Assembly: GCA_021773565.1 (NCBI GenBank)
Contig: JAJFJZ010000013.1
Span: 1-64,000 of the forward strand
Source of the DNA: Gammaproteobacteria bacterium
Lineage (GTDB): Bacteria > Pseudomonadota > Gammaproteobacteria > Pseudomonadales > Azotimanducaceae
Length of the DNA: 64,000 nucleotides
Direction of reading: 5' to 3'
Below, piece by piece: positions 40,754 through 49,607 of the stretch. Position 1 is the stretch's first letter, and the number at the start of each line of letters is the position of its first letter. The notes beneath the pieces were generated by a model. The model was given only the letters and a program-made list of their open reading frames with translations, was not told where the DNA came from and made no database searches. A program made the position numbers and the translations under genes.

Positions 40754-41668
40754 CTAGCTCGCAGGCGCCGGGTTTTCCTCTTTATCTACAGCTTCAGGCT
40801 CAACAGTCTCTTCTGCAGGCTGATCTGCGGTGTCAGCAGACGCTACTTCAACGCTCTCCACCACTTCAGCAGCAACCTCAGCAGCAACCTCTACGGCAAC
40901 AGGGGCAACTTCAGAGCCGGCAGCGGTATCAGCACCAGAATCGGCGGATACTTCCACAAATTCATCCGCGTCTATCTGTATTTCATTCTGAGCAATTCCC
41001 GAATCGACCGCATCAGCAATCGCGGTTACATAAAGCCTGATTGCCCGAATTGCGTCATCATTACCAGGAATCACGTAGTCGACGCCCGCTGGATCACTGT
41101 TAGTATCCACTATCGCAATAACCGGAATTCCCAATTTGTTTGCTTCCTGGATGGCAATGCGCTCATGTTGTACATCAATAACAAACATCGCATCAGGCAA
41201 GCCGCCCATGTCCTTAATCCCCCCCAGACTTCGTTCCAGCTTATCTTTAAGGCGCGTTTTTTGAAGGGCTTCCTTTTTCGTCAGTCGTTCAAAAGTACCG
41301 TCTTCAGCCTGGGTTTCAAGGTCTTTTAACTTACGAATGGATGCTTTGATGGTTTTGTAATTCGTTAACATACCACCCAGCCAGCGCTGATCCACATAGG
41401 GCATTCCTACCCGCTGCGCCTGCTCCTTTATAATTTTGCTGGCGGCGCGTTTTGTTCCCACAAAAAGCAATTTTTGCTTGCGGGAGGCTAAAAGTTGCAC
41501 AAAAGCCAGTGCTTCTGTGAATGCAGGTAGCGTGAGTTCAAGATTAATGATATGTACTTTGTTGCGGGCTCCAAAAATGTATTCGTTCATTTTTGGATTC
41601 CAAAAGCGAGTCTGGTGGCCGAAATGTACGCCAGCGGCCAGCATATCGCGCATGCTGATTGTGCTCAT
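40754..41668 (-). CDS. rpsB: 30S ribosomal protein S2 with acidic C-terminal tail
   Basis: S2 binds the 30S head-body junction and S1. The core has [26 protein letters not shown] at the start and [30 protein letters not shown] near 200. The chain is 304 residues, against about 240 in E. coli; the last 70 are an Ala/Glu/Val-rich acidic tail ([19 protein letters not shown]). I chose the ATG at 41668, preceded by GGAG; an earlier in-frame start at 41725 adds unrelated residues. Divergent from map. Confidence 0.97.
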   Translation of the reverse strand: MSTISMRDMLAAGVHFGHQTRFWNPKMNEYIFGARNKVHIINLELTLPAFTEALAFVQLLASRKQKLLFVGTKRAASKIIKEQAQRVGMPYVDQRWLGGMLTNYKTIKASIRKLKDLETQAEDGTFERLTKKEALQKTRLKDKLERSLGGIKDMGGLPDAMFVIDVQHERIAIQEANKLGIPVIAIVDTNSDPAGVDYVIPGNDDAIRAIRLYVTAIADAVDSGIAQNEIQIDADEFVEVSADSGADTAAGSEVAPVAVEVAAEVAAEVVESVEVASADTADQPAEETVEPEAVDKEENPAPAS

Positions 41669-41930
41669 AAGATATCTCCGGGTTGAGCCTCCACACACCC
41701 CATTTCCAGACCTTGCGGCACCCATGGTAATGTGACGATGTGTGTGAGTAGTTTTAGTTAAAATTAAGCTTTCAGGCTCATAAAAAAGGGTCGTATCTCT
41801 ACTAAAAACAATGCAGATTTTTGGTCTGCAAATTGTGATAATGGAGCCAATTCAATTTTCGTTGCCTGTCAGCGCCGCGCTTTATACCATAATCGCTATT
41901 GCGCTTAAACCAATCTTTGGAATATTTTTT

Positions 41931-42791
41931 ATGAAAACCCATGCCACTGCAACTTCCAGCAATCCCTCAATGATGGGTTCTGGAGGAACTTCCATCCAAA
42001 ATTCTGTCCACCTGGAAGGTATGCGGACCGCGGGCAGGCTCGGAGCATCCGTACTGGAAATGATCGGCCCCTACGTAATTCCGGGGGTAACCACCGAAAA
42101 ACTTAATCAGTTATGTCATGAGTTCATCGTACATGATCTGGGCTGCATTCCAGCTCCGTTAAACTATGGTGGCGGGGGCGGCCAACTGCCCTTTCCCAAA
42201 TCAATTTGCACATCCGTTAATCACGTTATTTGTCATGGAATTCCAACAGACAAAAAGGTTTTGAAAGCCGGGGATATCCTGAATATCGATGTGACCGTGA
42301 TAAAGGATGGCTTTTTTGGCGATACCAGCAAAATGTTTTTTGTCGGCAAACCTTCTGTGATTGCCAGGCGACTCACCCAAATTACCCAGGAGTGTCTGTA
42401 TATGGGGATAGAGCGCGTTAAACCCGGTGTGCGACTGGGCGAGATCGGCTATGCGATTCAGACACATGCAGAAAAAAACCGTTTTTCAGTTGTGCGCGAT
42501 TTCTGCGGACACGGGATTGGTACAATATTTCACGGCGATCCCCAGGTTTTGCATTACGGTCGCCCGGGTACAGGTGAAATTCTGCAGCCTGGCATGTGTT
42601 TTACCATAGAGCCCATGATTAATGCAGGTACCCACCATACCCGGATACTTCCAGACCTGTGGACGGCAGTTACCAAGGATCACAAATTGTCAGCACAATG
42701 GGAGCACACCATGATGGTAACGGAAACCGGCGTTGAGGTTTTTACTTTGCGAGATGAAGAAAACCCAACCTGGATTACCACGAGCTCCTAG
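41931..42791 (+). CDS. map: Methionine aminopeptidase, type I
   Basis: Map removes the initiator methionine. The metal ligands appear as DILNIDVTVIKDGFFGDTSKMF (two Asp), GHGIGTIFH (His), TIEPMIN (Glu) and the last Glu in WEHTMMVTETGVEV. The ATG at 41931 gives 286 residues, with about 25 extra residues before the family start HLEGMRTAGRL; an earlier in-frame ATG at 41811 would prepend a hydrophobic stretch that the family lacks. Divergent from rpsB, upstream of glnD, the usual order. Confidence 0.96.
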   Translation: MKTHATATSSNPSMMGSGGTSIQNSVHLEGMRTAGRLGASVLEMIGPYVIPGVTTEKLNQLCHEFIVHDLGCIPAPLNYGGGGGQLPFPKSICTSVNHVICHGIPTDKKVLKAGDILNIDVTVIKDGFFGDTSKMFFVGKPSVIARRLTQITQECLYMGIERVKPGVRLGEIGYAIQTHAEKNRFSVVRDFCGHGIGTIFHGDPQVLHYGRPGTGEILQPGMCFTIEPMINAGTHHTRILPDLWTAVTKDHKLSAQWEHTMMVTETGVEVFTLRDEENPTWITTSS

Positions 42792-42797
42792 GTCTGG

Positions 42798-42880
42798 AAC
42801 AGCCCTGAGCGGGTAAACAGCCCTGAGCGGGTAAACAGCCCTGAGCGGGTAAACAGCCTTGAGCGGGTAAACAGCCTTGA
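42798..42880 (+). repeat. 18-bp tandem repeat, four copies plus a part, spanning the glnD start
   Basis: AACAGCCCTGAGCGGGTA is repeated from 42798: three exact copies, a fourth with one change (CCTTGAG), then a partial copy ending AACAGCCTTGA at 42880. It fills the gap between map and glnD and its last partial copy contains the TTG start of glnD. Every full unit has an in-frame TAA stop. Confidence 0.92.
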
Positions 42881-45516
42881 ATAACCAAGTAACACAACGG
42901 GTTCGCGAAATTAGTGAACATCTTGCAGATGCCTTCTGGTCTGGCTCGCGTCCTGTGGATGCACTGGTAAAGGAGCGTGCCAATAAATTCGATCAGATAA
43001 TTATCGAATTATGGGAAGCTGCCAACTGGCCGGAGAAAAGTAGTGAAAATGTAGCCCTGTTCGCGGTGGGTGGATATGGGCGCGGAGAACTTCATCCCCA
43101 CTCCGATCTTGACCTGCTGATTCTTGTGAGTGACAAGGCGGAAGAATATGCACCGCAAATAGAGTTTTTCATTCAACAGCTTTGGAATCTAAAAGTAAAC
43201 ATCGGCCACAGTGTGCGCAGTCTGAGTGACGTTCACGAAGACAGCAACACGGACATCACCATAGCCACGTCCTTGCTCGAACGCCGACAGCTATCAGGCC
43301 CGTTAAAGTTTGATCGAATTATTGGGGGGTTGTTTGCCTCGGATGAAATTTGGCCAAATGCGAAATTTTACAAAGCTAAAAGAGACGAGCAGGAACACCG
43401 CCACCAACGACAGAAGGACACCGAATACAATCTGGAACCCAACATAAAAAGCGCACCAGGTGGCTTAAGGGATATCCAGACCATTAACTGGATTATGAAA
43501 CGCTTCCTGGGTACGGCCCGCCCAACAGATTTAGTACGTCGCAACGTTCTTACCGAAAAGGAAAGCCAGTTGCTGGAGTCAGGCCGCCGTTTTTTATGGA
43601 AGATACGATTTGGACTCCACCTGCTATCAGGTCGCGGAGAAGATCGACTATTGTTTGATTATCAGCGTGAGTTGGCAGAAAAATTCACTTACGTTGATAA
43701 CGAAGGACAGCTTGCCGTAGAACAATTCATGCACGACTACTACCGAGTGGTACTTGAGCTACGCGAGATCAATGACTTGCTGCTTCAATATTTCGATGAA
43801 GCAATTTTACGTGCGCACTACACACCGGAAATAGAACCCATAAACGATTCGTTCCAGATTCGAGACAGTTACATACAGGTGCGCAAGCAAAATTTATTCG
43901 AAAAAAGACCCGCTGCACTTATGGAAATGTTCGTGATTATGGCTAACCGGCGGGATATTGCTGGTGTACGTGCCTCTACGATAAGACTAGTTAAAGATAG
44001 CTTGCACCTTATCGATGATAATTTTCGAGCTAACCCCGAAGTAAATTCCCTGTTTATTCAATTACTGAAAGCGCCCTATACGCTGGTTTCTCAACTCACG
44101 CGCATGAGACGTTACGGTATCCTGGGAAGATACATAAAAGAATTCGGCCATATTGTTGGACAGATGCAACATGATTTGTTTCATATCTATACGGTTGATG
44201 CGCATACCATGATGGTCATCAGGAACATGCGTATATTCAAATATCGCGCCAGCCAGGAAAAATTTCCAATTGCGTGGCACTGTGTAAAAAACGTCGCAAA
44301 AATCGAGCTGCTCTATATTGCCGGTCTCTTTCATGATATTGGCAAGGGTCGCGGTGGTGATCATTCCGTCCTCGGTGCTGCTGATGCTGTAAAATTCTGC
44401 AAACTACATGCACTTTCCCAGGAAGACACGGATCTGGTGGAATGGTTGGTACAGGCCCACCTGTTGATGTCTGCGACGGCACAGCGCCAGGATATTCATG
44501 ATCCTGAAGTAATATTGAAATTTGCACGTCTGGTGAAAACTGAGGCGCGGCTTGACTATCTGTATGCCCTGACTGTCGCCGACATTAATGCGACCAACCC
44601 TACATTATGGAACAGCTGGAGAGCTACGCTCATGCGCCTGCTCTATATTGAAACCAGAAAGTCATTGCGGCGGGGACTGGAAGACTCGGTAGACCGCGAA
44701 GCCTACATAGATCAGATTGTGATGGAAACGCTGGAACGATTGAAAGGCCAGGGAATATCTGAGCGGCGAGCAAGAGAAATATGGGAGGACCCCGATCCCG
44801 AGTTTTTTCTGCAACATTCGGCTGTTCAGATTGCCGCGATCACCGAAGCTATCGAGCATCGAACAAAAGAAGATCAAGTCGGCAACAATGCTCTGGTGTT
44901 GGTTCGCGACGTTGCAGGACAGGTAAGCGAGGAAGGAGCAACAGAAATATTCCTCTATGCACAGGACAGTCCCAGTTTATTCACCTTGACAGTGCTGGCG
45001 ATGGATGCACTTGAGTTGTCCATTTTTGCTGCCTATCTGCACACCTCACACACCAACATGTGCTTCAATACTTATATCGTTCTCGATAAGGAAGGAAAGC
45101 CCTTAGGTACCAATTCCTATCGACACCGGGAAGCGCGTGATGTGCTGAAACGTTATATTTCCAATCCGGATGCGACGTCTGATCTGCTGAAGCATCGTTC
45201 GCATAAAATAATCCCTCGCAGGTTAAAACAATTCAGAATTCCAACAGAAGCTATACTACACAGCGACGAAAAACAGGGTCATTCAGTATTGCGTGTTACT
45301 ACGTCAGACAGGCCAGGTTTGCTAGCGCACATTGGTCTCATTTTTTTGGAGCTGGATATTCGAGTGCGTAATGCAAAAATCACAACGCTTGGGGAAAAAG
45401 TTGAAGACGTTTTCTATATAACCGGCTCTGATCATTTGCCAATCACCGATTCGGCCCACGCGACAGAGCTGACATCAGCTATCTGTTCACAGCTCGACGC
45501 AGAGGCAATGAGCTGA
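42877..45516 (+). CDS. glnD: Bifunctional uridylyltransferase/uridylyl-removing enzyme GlnD
   Basis: GlnD senses glutamine and adds or removes UMP on PII proteins. The 879-residue protein has the nucleotidyltransferase motif GGYGRGELHPHSDLDLL (residues 65-81), an HD hydrolase domain with LFHDIGKGRGGDHS (near 485) and two ACT domains (about 695 and 805) for glutamine sensing. The start is a TTG at 42877 inside an 18-bp tandem repeat; no ATG exists before the conserved core. The ribosome site is weak (GCGGG). Confidence 0.96.
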   Translation: MNNQVTQRVREISEHLADAFWSGSRPVDALVKERANKFDQIIIELWEAANWPEKSSENVALFAVGGYGRGELHPHSDLDLLILVSDKAEEYAPQIEFFIQQLWNLKVNIGHSVRSLSDVHEDSNTDITIATSLLERRQLSGPLKFDRIIGGLFASDEIWPNAKFYKAKRDEQEHRHQRQKDTEYNLEPNIKSAPGGLRDIQTINWIMKRFLGTARPTDLVRRNVLTEKESQLLESGRRFLWKIRFGLHLLSGRGEDRLLFDYQRELAEKFTYVDNEGQLAVEQFMHDYYRVVLELREINDLLLQYFDEAILRAHYTPEIEPINDSFQIRDSYIQVRKQNLFEKRPAALMEMFVIMANRRDIAGVRASTIRLVKDSLHLIDDNFRANPEVNSLFIQLLKAPYTLVSQLTRMRRYGILGRYIKEFGHIVGQMQHDLFHIYTVDAHTMMVIRNMRIFKYRASQEKFPIAWHCVKNVAKIELLYIAGLFHDIGKGRGGDHSVLGAADAVKFCKLHALSQEDTDLVEWLVQAHLLMSATAQRQDIHDPEVILKFARLVKTEARLDYLYALTVADINATNPTLWNSWRATLMRLLYIETRKSLRRGLEDSVDREAYIDQIVMETLERLKGQGISERRAREIWEDPDPEFFLQHSAVQIAAITEAIEHRTKEDQVGNNALVLVRDVAGQVSEEGATEIFLYAQDSPSLFTLTVLAMDALELSIFAAYLHTSHTNMCFNTYIVLDKEGKPLGTNSYRHREARDVLKRYISNPDATSDLLKHRSHKIIPRRLKQFRIPTEAILHSDEKQGHSVLRVTTSDRPGLLAHIGLIFLELDIRVRNAKITTLGEKVEDVFYITGSDHLPITDSAHATELTSAICSQLDAEAMS

Positions 45517-45593
45517 ATTTTCGATAATGCTTGCTGGGGAGAACCATGCCAGTTGTGGTAGTTTAGTCTTTTCTAATTTGTAGCCATTCTAAT

Positions 45594-46631
45594 ATGACAA
45601 AAATATTTGCCTTCAGCCTCGGTATTGCCTGCGTGAACAAAAACGGTGCCTACCTGGACACGTTTTTTCCCTTTCTTCTGCACAAGCCACCCGACAAATT
45701 GACCGGCTTGTTGAATGATTTTCTGGAGGAAGGCGTCAGCGAGCTTTCTGCATCTGAATTTGCGCGTATTTCAAAAATGGTTGCAGAGCATACGGCATCG
45801 GTTAGTGTTACCTCAGCTACGCGCCCGCATAATTATCACGATTTGCCGAGCTGCAAGCGCCTTGTTGCGGTTAAATTATCCGAAGATCGCGACATCCAAT
45901 CCACGCCCGAAGCATATTTAAAACTACATCTACTTTCACATCGGCTTTGTCTACCCAATACCATAAACCTGGATGGTCTGTTTCAACAATTACCCACAGT
46001 ATGCTGGACCAGCCTGGGTCCGATCGATCCGGCTGAGCTGAATGAACGCTTGCTTGAAGCGCGTTTTAGTGATGAACACATCGATGTGCATTCAATAGAC
46101 AAATTTCCACGCATGACAAATTACGTGGTCCCTTCAGGGGTAAGGATTGCTGACGCAAGCCGTGTACGTCTCGGGGCATATCTTGGCGTTGGTAGCACCG
46201 TTATGCATGCAGGCTTCGTAAACTTTAATGCTGGCGCTTTAGGCCCTAACATGATTGAAGGGCGCATTTCACAAGGCGTGGTCATGGGAGCAAACAGCGA
46301 TCTGGGAGGGAGTGCGTCCACCATGGGAACGCTGTCGGGAGGAGGCAAACTCAAAAATTCCATTGGCGAAAACTGCCTTGTAGGTGCAAACGCCGGTATC
46401 GGGATACCGCTGGGAGATCGCTGCACTGTTGAAGCCGGGCTGTATATAACTGCCGGGACTCTGGTTGAGGTCATTGATACCTCTGACAACTCCAGTCGAA
46501 TACTGAAAGCACGGGAACTGGCTGGGCAAAGTGATTTACTGTTTATACGACACAGCCAAACAGGCAAGGTTCTCTGCCGCACGAACAAAAATAGCATAGA
46601 ACTCAATGATGCACTGCATTCAAACAATTAG
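45594..46631 (+). CDS. dapD: Tetrahydrodipicolinate N-succinyltransferase
   Basis: DapD transfers succinyl from succinyl-CoA to tetrahydrodipicolinate on the route to diaminopimelate and lysine. The 345 residues match the long pseudomonad form. [44 protein letters not shown] and [17 protein letters not shown] are the hexapeptide-repeat segments. dapE follows after 36 bp. Confidence 0.96.
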   Translation: MTKIFAFSLGIACVNKNGAYLDTFFPFLLHKPPDKLTGLLNDFLEEGVSELSASEFARISKMVAEHTASVSVTSATRPHNYHDLPSCKRLVAVKLSEDRDIQSTPEAYLKLHLLSHRLCLPNTINLDGLFQQLPTVCWTSLGPIDPAELNERLLEARFSDEHIDVHSIDKFPRMTNYVVPSGVRIADASRVRLGAYLGVGSTVMHAGFVNFNAGALGPNMIEGRISQGVVMGANSDLGGSASTMGTLSGGGKLKNSIGENCLVGANAGIGIPLGDRCTVEAGLYITAGTLVEVIDTSDNSSRILKARELAGQSDLLFIRHSQTGKVLCRTNKNSIELNDALHSNN

Positions 46632-46667
46632 ATTGTTCAGGCGATAGCCCGAGGTTTTCCAATAGAT

Positions 46668-47876
46668 ATGACCGACAAGATAACAAACCCGGTACTTGAA
46701 CTAGGCATTGAGTTACTTTCAAAGGCCTCTGTAACCCCCAGAGATGAAGGTTGCCAGAACATCATCGCAAAGAGGCTGAAAGCGGCAGGTTTTCGGTGCA
46801 AACACCTGCGCTTTGGTGAGGTTGATAATCTCTGGGCTACCTGTACAAACAGCAAGAAAGTAAATGGACCGCTCATTGTTTTTGCCGGCCACACCGACGT
46901 TGTTCCCACTGGTCCAGCTGAAGACTGGTTATCCCCACCCTTTGTTCCCGAAATTCGCGAGGGTTATCTGTATGCACGTGGTGCTGCAGACATGAAATCA
47001 AGTCTTGCCGCAATGGTCGTTGCTACAGAACGGTTTGTTATCGATTATCCGGACCACCCGGGTGAGATCGCGTTTTTGGTTACAAGTGACGAGGAAGGTG
47101 AGGCGCAGAACGGCACCGTTAAGGTTGTAGAATACCTACAGAACAAAAACTGCCACATGGATTACTGCATTGTCGGCGAACCCTCAAGTCAAAACCAGCT
47201 TGGCGACACCATACGCAACGGTCGTCGGGGATCCCTGAACGGGCACATAACCATAAGAGGCAAACAGGGACATGTAGCTTATCCGCACCTGGCTGTTAAC
47301 CCTATTCACCAGGCTGCCTCGGTACTCAATGAATTTTTGTGTTGTGAGTGGGCGCCAGCAGACGATTATTTTCCGGAAACCAGCTTGCAGATATCCAACA
47401 TCCATTCTGGTACTGGAGCAAATAATGTAATTCCTGGCAGCTTAAGTGCTTCTTTCAATTTCCGGTTTAATCCTAAACAGACACCGGAACAGTTAATAGA
47501 AATCACGGAATCATTATTCACAAAAAGTGCCCTTGATTTCAAAATTGACTGGAATCTTTCCGGCTTGCCCTTCGTTACACCTGAAGGCTTGTTGACTGAC
47601 GCCGTAACACGGGCCGTACAACAAGCTTGCGGCATAGCTACTAAACTTTCTACTTCCGGTGGTACTTCGGATGGCAGGTTCATTGCGCCAACTGGTGCGC
47701 AGGTCGTTGAAGTGGGCCCGGTAAATGCGACCATTCACATGGTGAATGAGTGTGTAAAACTCGACGATCTGGCACTACTTGAGCAAGTATATTATTTAAC
47801 TTTGGTAAACCTGTTGGTAGCAATCCCCGAAGCTTCGGAGACAGACCCGAATAGTGTGGATCGAGTCGAGCCGTGA
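46668..47876 (+). CDS. dapE: Succinyl-diaminopimelate desuccinylase
   Basis: DapE removes the succinyl group to give LL-diaminopimelate. In this M20 metallopeptidase, H75-T-D77 lies in FAGHTDVVPTGPAEDW, the second metal Asp in ARGAADMKSSLAAM, and the general base in VTSDEEGEAQNGT. The C-terminal TSGGTSDGRFI and MVNECVKLDDLALL are diagnostic. It is 402 residues, slightly longer than most. Its stop overlaps the gspN GTG by four bases (GTGA). Confidence 0.97.
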   Translation: MTDKITNPVLELGIELLSKASVTPRDEGCQNIIAKRLKAAGFRCKHLRFGEVDNLWATCTNSKKVNGPLIVFAGHTDVVPTGPAEDWLSPPFVPEIREGYLYARGAADMKSSLAAMVVATERFVIDYPDHPGEIAFLVTSDEEGEAQNGTVKVVEYLQNKNCHMDYCIVGEPSSQNQLGDTIRNGRRGSLNGHITIRGKQGHVAYPHLAVNPIHQAASVLNEFLCCEWAPADDYFPETSLQISNIHSGTGANNVIPGSLSASFNFRFNPKQTPEQLIEITESLFTKSALDFKIDWNLSGLPFVTPEGLLTDAVTRAVQQACGIATKLSTSGGTSDGRFIAPTGAQVVEVGPVNATIHMVNECVKLDDLALLEQVYYLTLVNLLVAIPEASETDPNSVDRVEP

Positions 47877-48655
47877 AATATCTGCTGGTTGGAATCTTCA
47901 GCGTTCTGCTGTGCGCTATCATATTTGCGCCAGCCAGTTTGATAAAACAGGGCTTTGAAGCAAACACGACAATAAGGATGACCAATGTCCGGGGTTCGCT
48001 GTGGCATGGCAGTGCAAAACTTGGCTTGCCGGGTAGCGGGCAAACTGCAGAGTTGGGTGATCTGGAATGGAATTTTGCTCCCCGAGGATTGTTGTCCCTC
48101 TGCATTACCTATGACATCCATGTGAGGTCCGGGACCGATCAGTTCGACGGTCGGGTATGTCGCGCAACGAAAAATGTGCGCATTGAGGGTGACCTCAGGC
48201 TCCACTCCACTAACCTCAATCGTGTGCTAAAAAAATACGACATTAACCTTAGCGGTGTACTGGAACTGGATGCTCTGCTTTTGGTATTCGATCCGGCCGT
48301 AAGATTGGAGGGCGGACTTCCGCAAATCGCGGATATTTCCGCGCAAATGCACTGGAGTGGCGGTCCTGTACAATACCGACTTAGCGGTATAAATTACGCA
48401 CTCGGTCTACCCGCACTGGAGGGCGATCTGTCGTTTGAAAATAACAAAACCTATATGCGTGTCTTTGAACAAGGCACTTCCGGCATCACCAGGGGGCCAA
48501 ATGCCCAAATCGCGCTAATTTTAGGCAATCTCGACCAAAAAGGCTGGGTTAGTGTGGGCATCACAAAGAAATTCACCAAACTGCTAAATCAACCATGGCC
48601 AGGAAGTGAGCCAGATCACGCTGTGGTTCTGGAGGTACAGGAGAAACTGCTTTAG
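47873..48655 (+). CDS. gspN: Type II secretion system protein GspN
   Basis: A 260-residue protein with one N-terminal membrane helix (residues 3-22) and a periplasmic part that carries the GspN hallmark VRGSLWHGSAKLG. GspN is an accessory inner-membrane component of some type II systems. The GTG start overlaps the dapE stop, so secretion genes appear to be cotranscribed with lysine genes. gspC and gspD follow. Family similarity is modest outside the motif. Confidence 0.85.
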   Translation: MKYLLVGIFSVLLCAIIFAPASLIKQGFEANTTIRMTNVRGSLWHGSAKLGLPGSGQTAELGDLEWNFAPRGLLSLCITYDIHVRSGTDQFDGRVCRATKNVRIEGDLRLHSTNLNRVLKKYDINLSGVLELDALLLVFDPAVRLEGGLPQIADISAQMHWSGGPVQYRLSGINYALGLPALEGDLSFENNKTYMRVFEQGTSGITRGPNAQIALILGNLDQKGWVSVGITKKFTKLLNQPWPGSEPDHAVVLEVQEKLL

Positions 48656-48687
48656 AATCGACAGCTTAAGATAAAGAAGTAGAATCG

Positions 48688-49605
48688 TTGCAAACTCTTG
48701 TAAACAAATTTGTAGAGCCCGGTCGTATACTTCTGGTTATCCTGCTGGCACTGGTTGTTGCCCAGACTGGCTGGTTTTTCGTAAGCGGACCCCCATCTCT
48801 AGTTATCGAAGGCGAAACACAGACTCGGATAACAAGCCCCGAGACGATATTTTCTGCTAAAAGCATCGCTGCACTAAATCTGTTCGGTAACGCAACTTCG
48901 ACCAGTAGTGCCCCCGTGCAAAACAACTTCAATGCAACTCAAACCCGGCTACGCCTTGAATTACAGGCTGTATTCCAGTCAGAACATCCCCAGGATTCTG
49001 CAGCGATCATTGCCGAAGCCAAGCGCCCCGGAATGTTATACAAGATAGACACTAAATTGCCGGGCAATGCTGTTCTCAAAGAGGTGTATGCAGACCGCGT
49101 CGTACTAAAACGCGGAGAAATTTTCGAGACTTTGCGTTTCCCTTCCGTCAAAGCCATGATGACCAGTTCACAAAGTGCAAGACAGCCACGGCAAACACAG
49201 CGTGCGCAGCGGGCTTCCCTCACAACTCCGAATGCCAGGCAAGGCGCCGATTCACCAGGAGCACAGGTGAATGCCCAACGCGCTGTACCGGAGCTGGCGA
49301 GCCAGTTAAAACAATTTCAAACCAACCTCAAAAACGACCCAAAGACTACGCTTGCACAAATAGGGCTCACTGCAGTGAGCCCGGAAAATTCCGAGGGCTA
49401 TCGTTTGGGGGCGCTGGCAAACTCTACCTACTTAAGACAAACCGGTTTGCAGGCAAATGATGTGGTACTCTCCGTTAACAATCAGCCCATCGGGAATATA
49501 CAACAGGATCAGCTACGCATAGCTAGCATCCTCGCACAGGGATCAGCGCGACTCGAAGTTCAACGCGGCGAACGCACCTTCTTCGTTACCGCCTCGCTCA
49601 AATAA
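48688..49605 (+). CDS. gspC: Type II secretion system protein GspC
   Basis: GspC links the inner-membrane platform to the secretin. The 305-residue protein has a membrane helix (about 14-34), a homology region near 60-145 (LNLFGNATS and a beta-rich block), a Gln/Ala/Arg-rich linker and a C-terminal PDZ-like domain (GYRLGALANSTYLRQTGLQANDVVLSVN split over 234-262). The start is a TTG at 48688; no ATG is available before the membrane helix. gspD follows in two bases. Confidence 0.9.
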   Translation: MQTLVNKFVEPGRILLVILLALVVAQTGWFFVSGPPSLVIEGETQTRITSPETIFSAKSIAALNLFGNATSTSSAPVQNNFNATQTRLRLELQAVFQSEHPQDSAAIIAEAKRPGMLYKIDTKLPGNAVLKEVYADRVVLKRGEIFETLRFPSVKAMMTSSQSARQPRQTQRAQRASLTTPNARQGADSPGAQVNAQRAVPELASQLKQFQTNLKNDPKTTLAQIGLTAVSPENSEGYRLGALANSTYLRQTGLQANDVVLSVNNQPIGNIQQDQLRIASILAQGSARLEVQRGERTFFVTASLK

Positions 49606-49607
49606 TA

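Noticed and set aside
42798-42880. CRISPR array
   Set aside because: The 18-bp units are directly adjacent with no spacers, so this is a simple tandem repeat.
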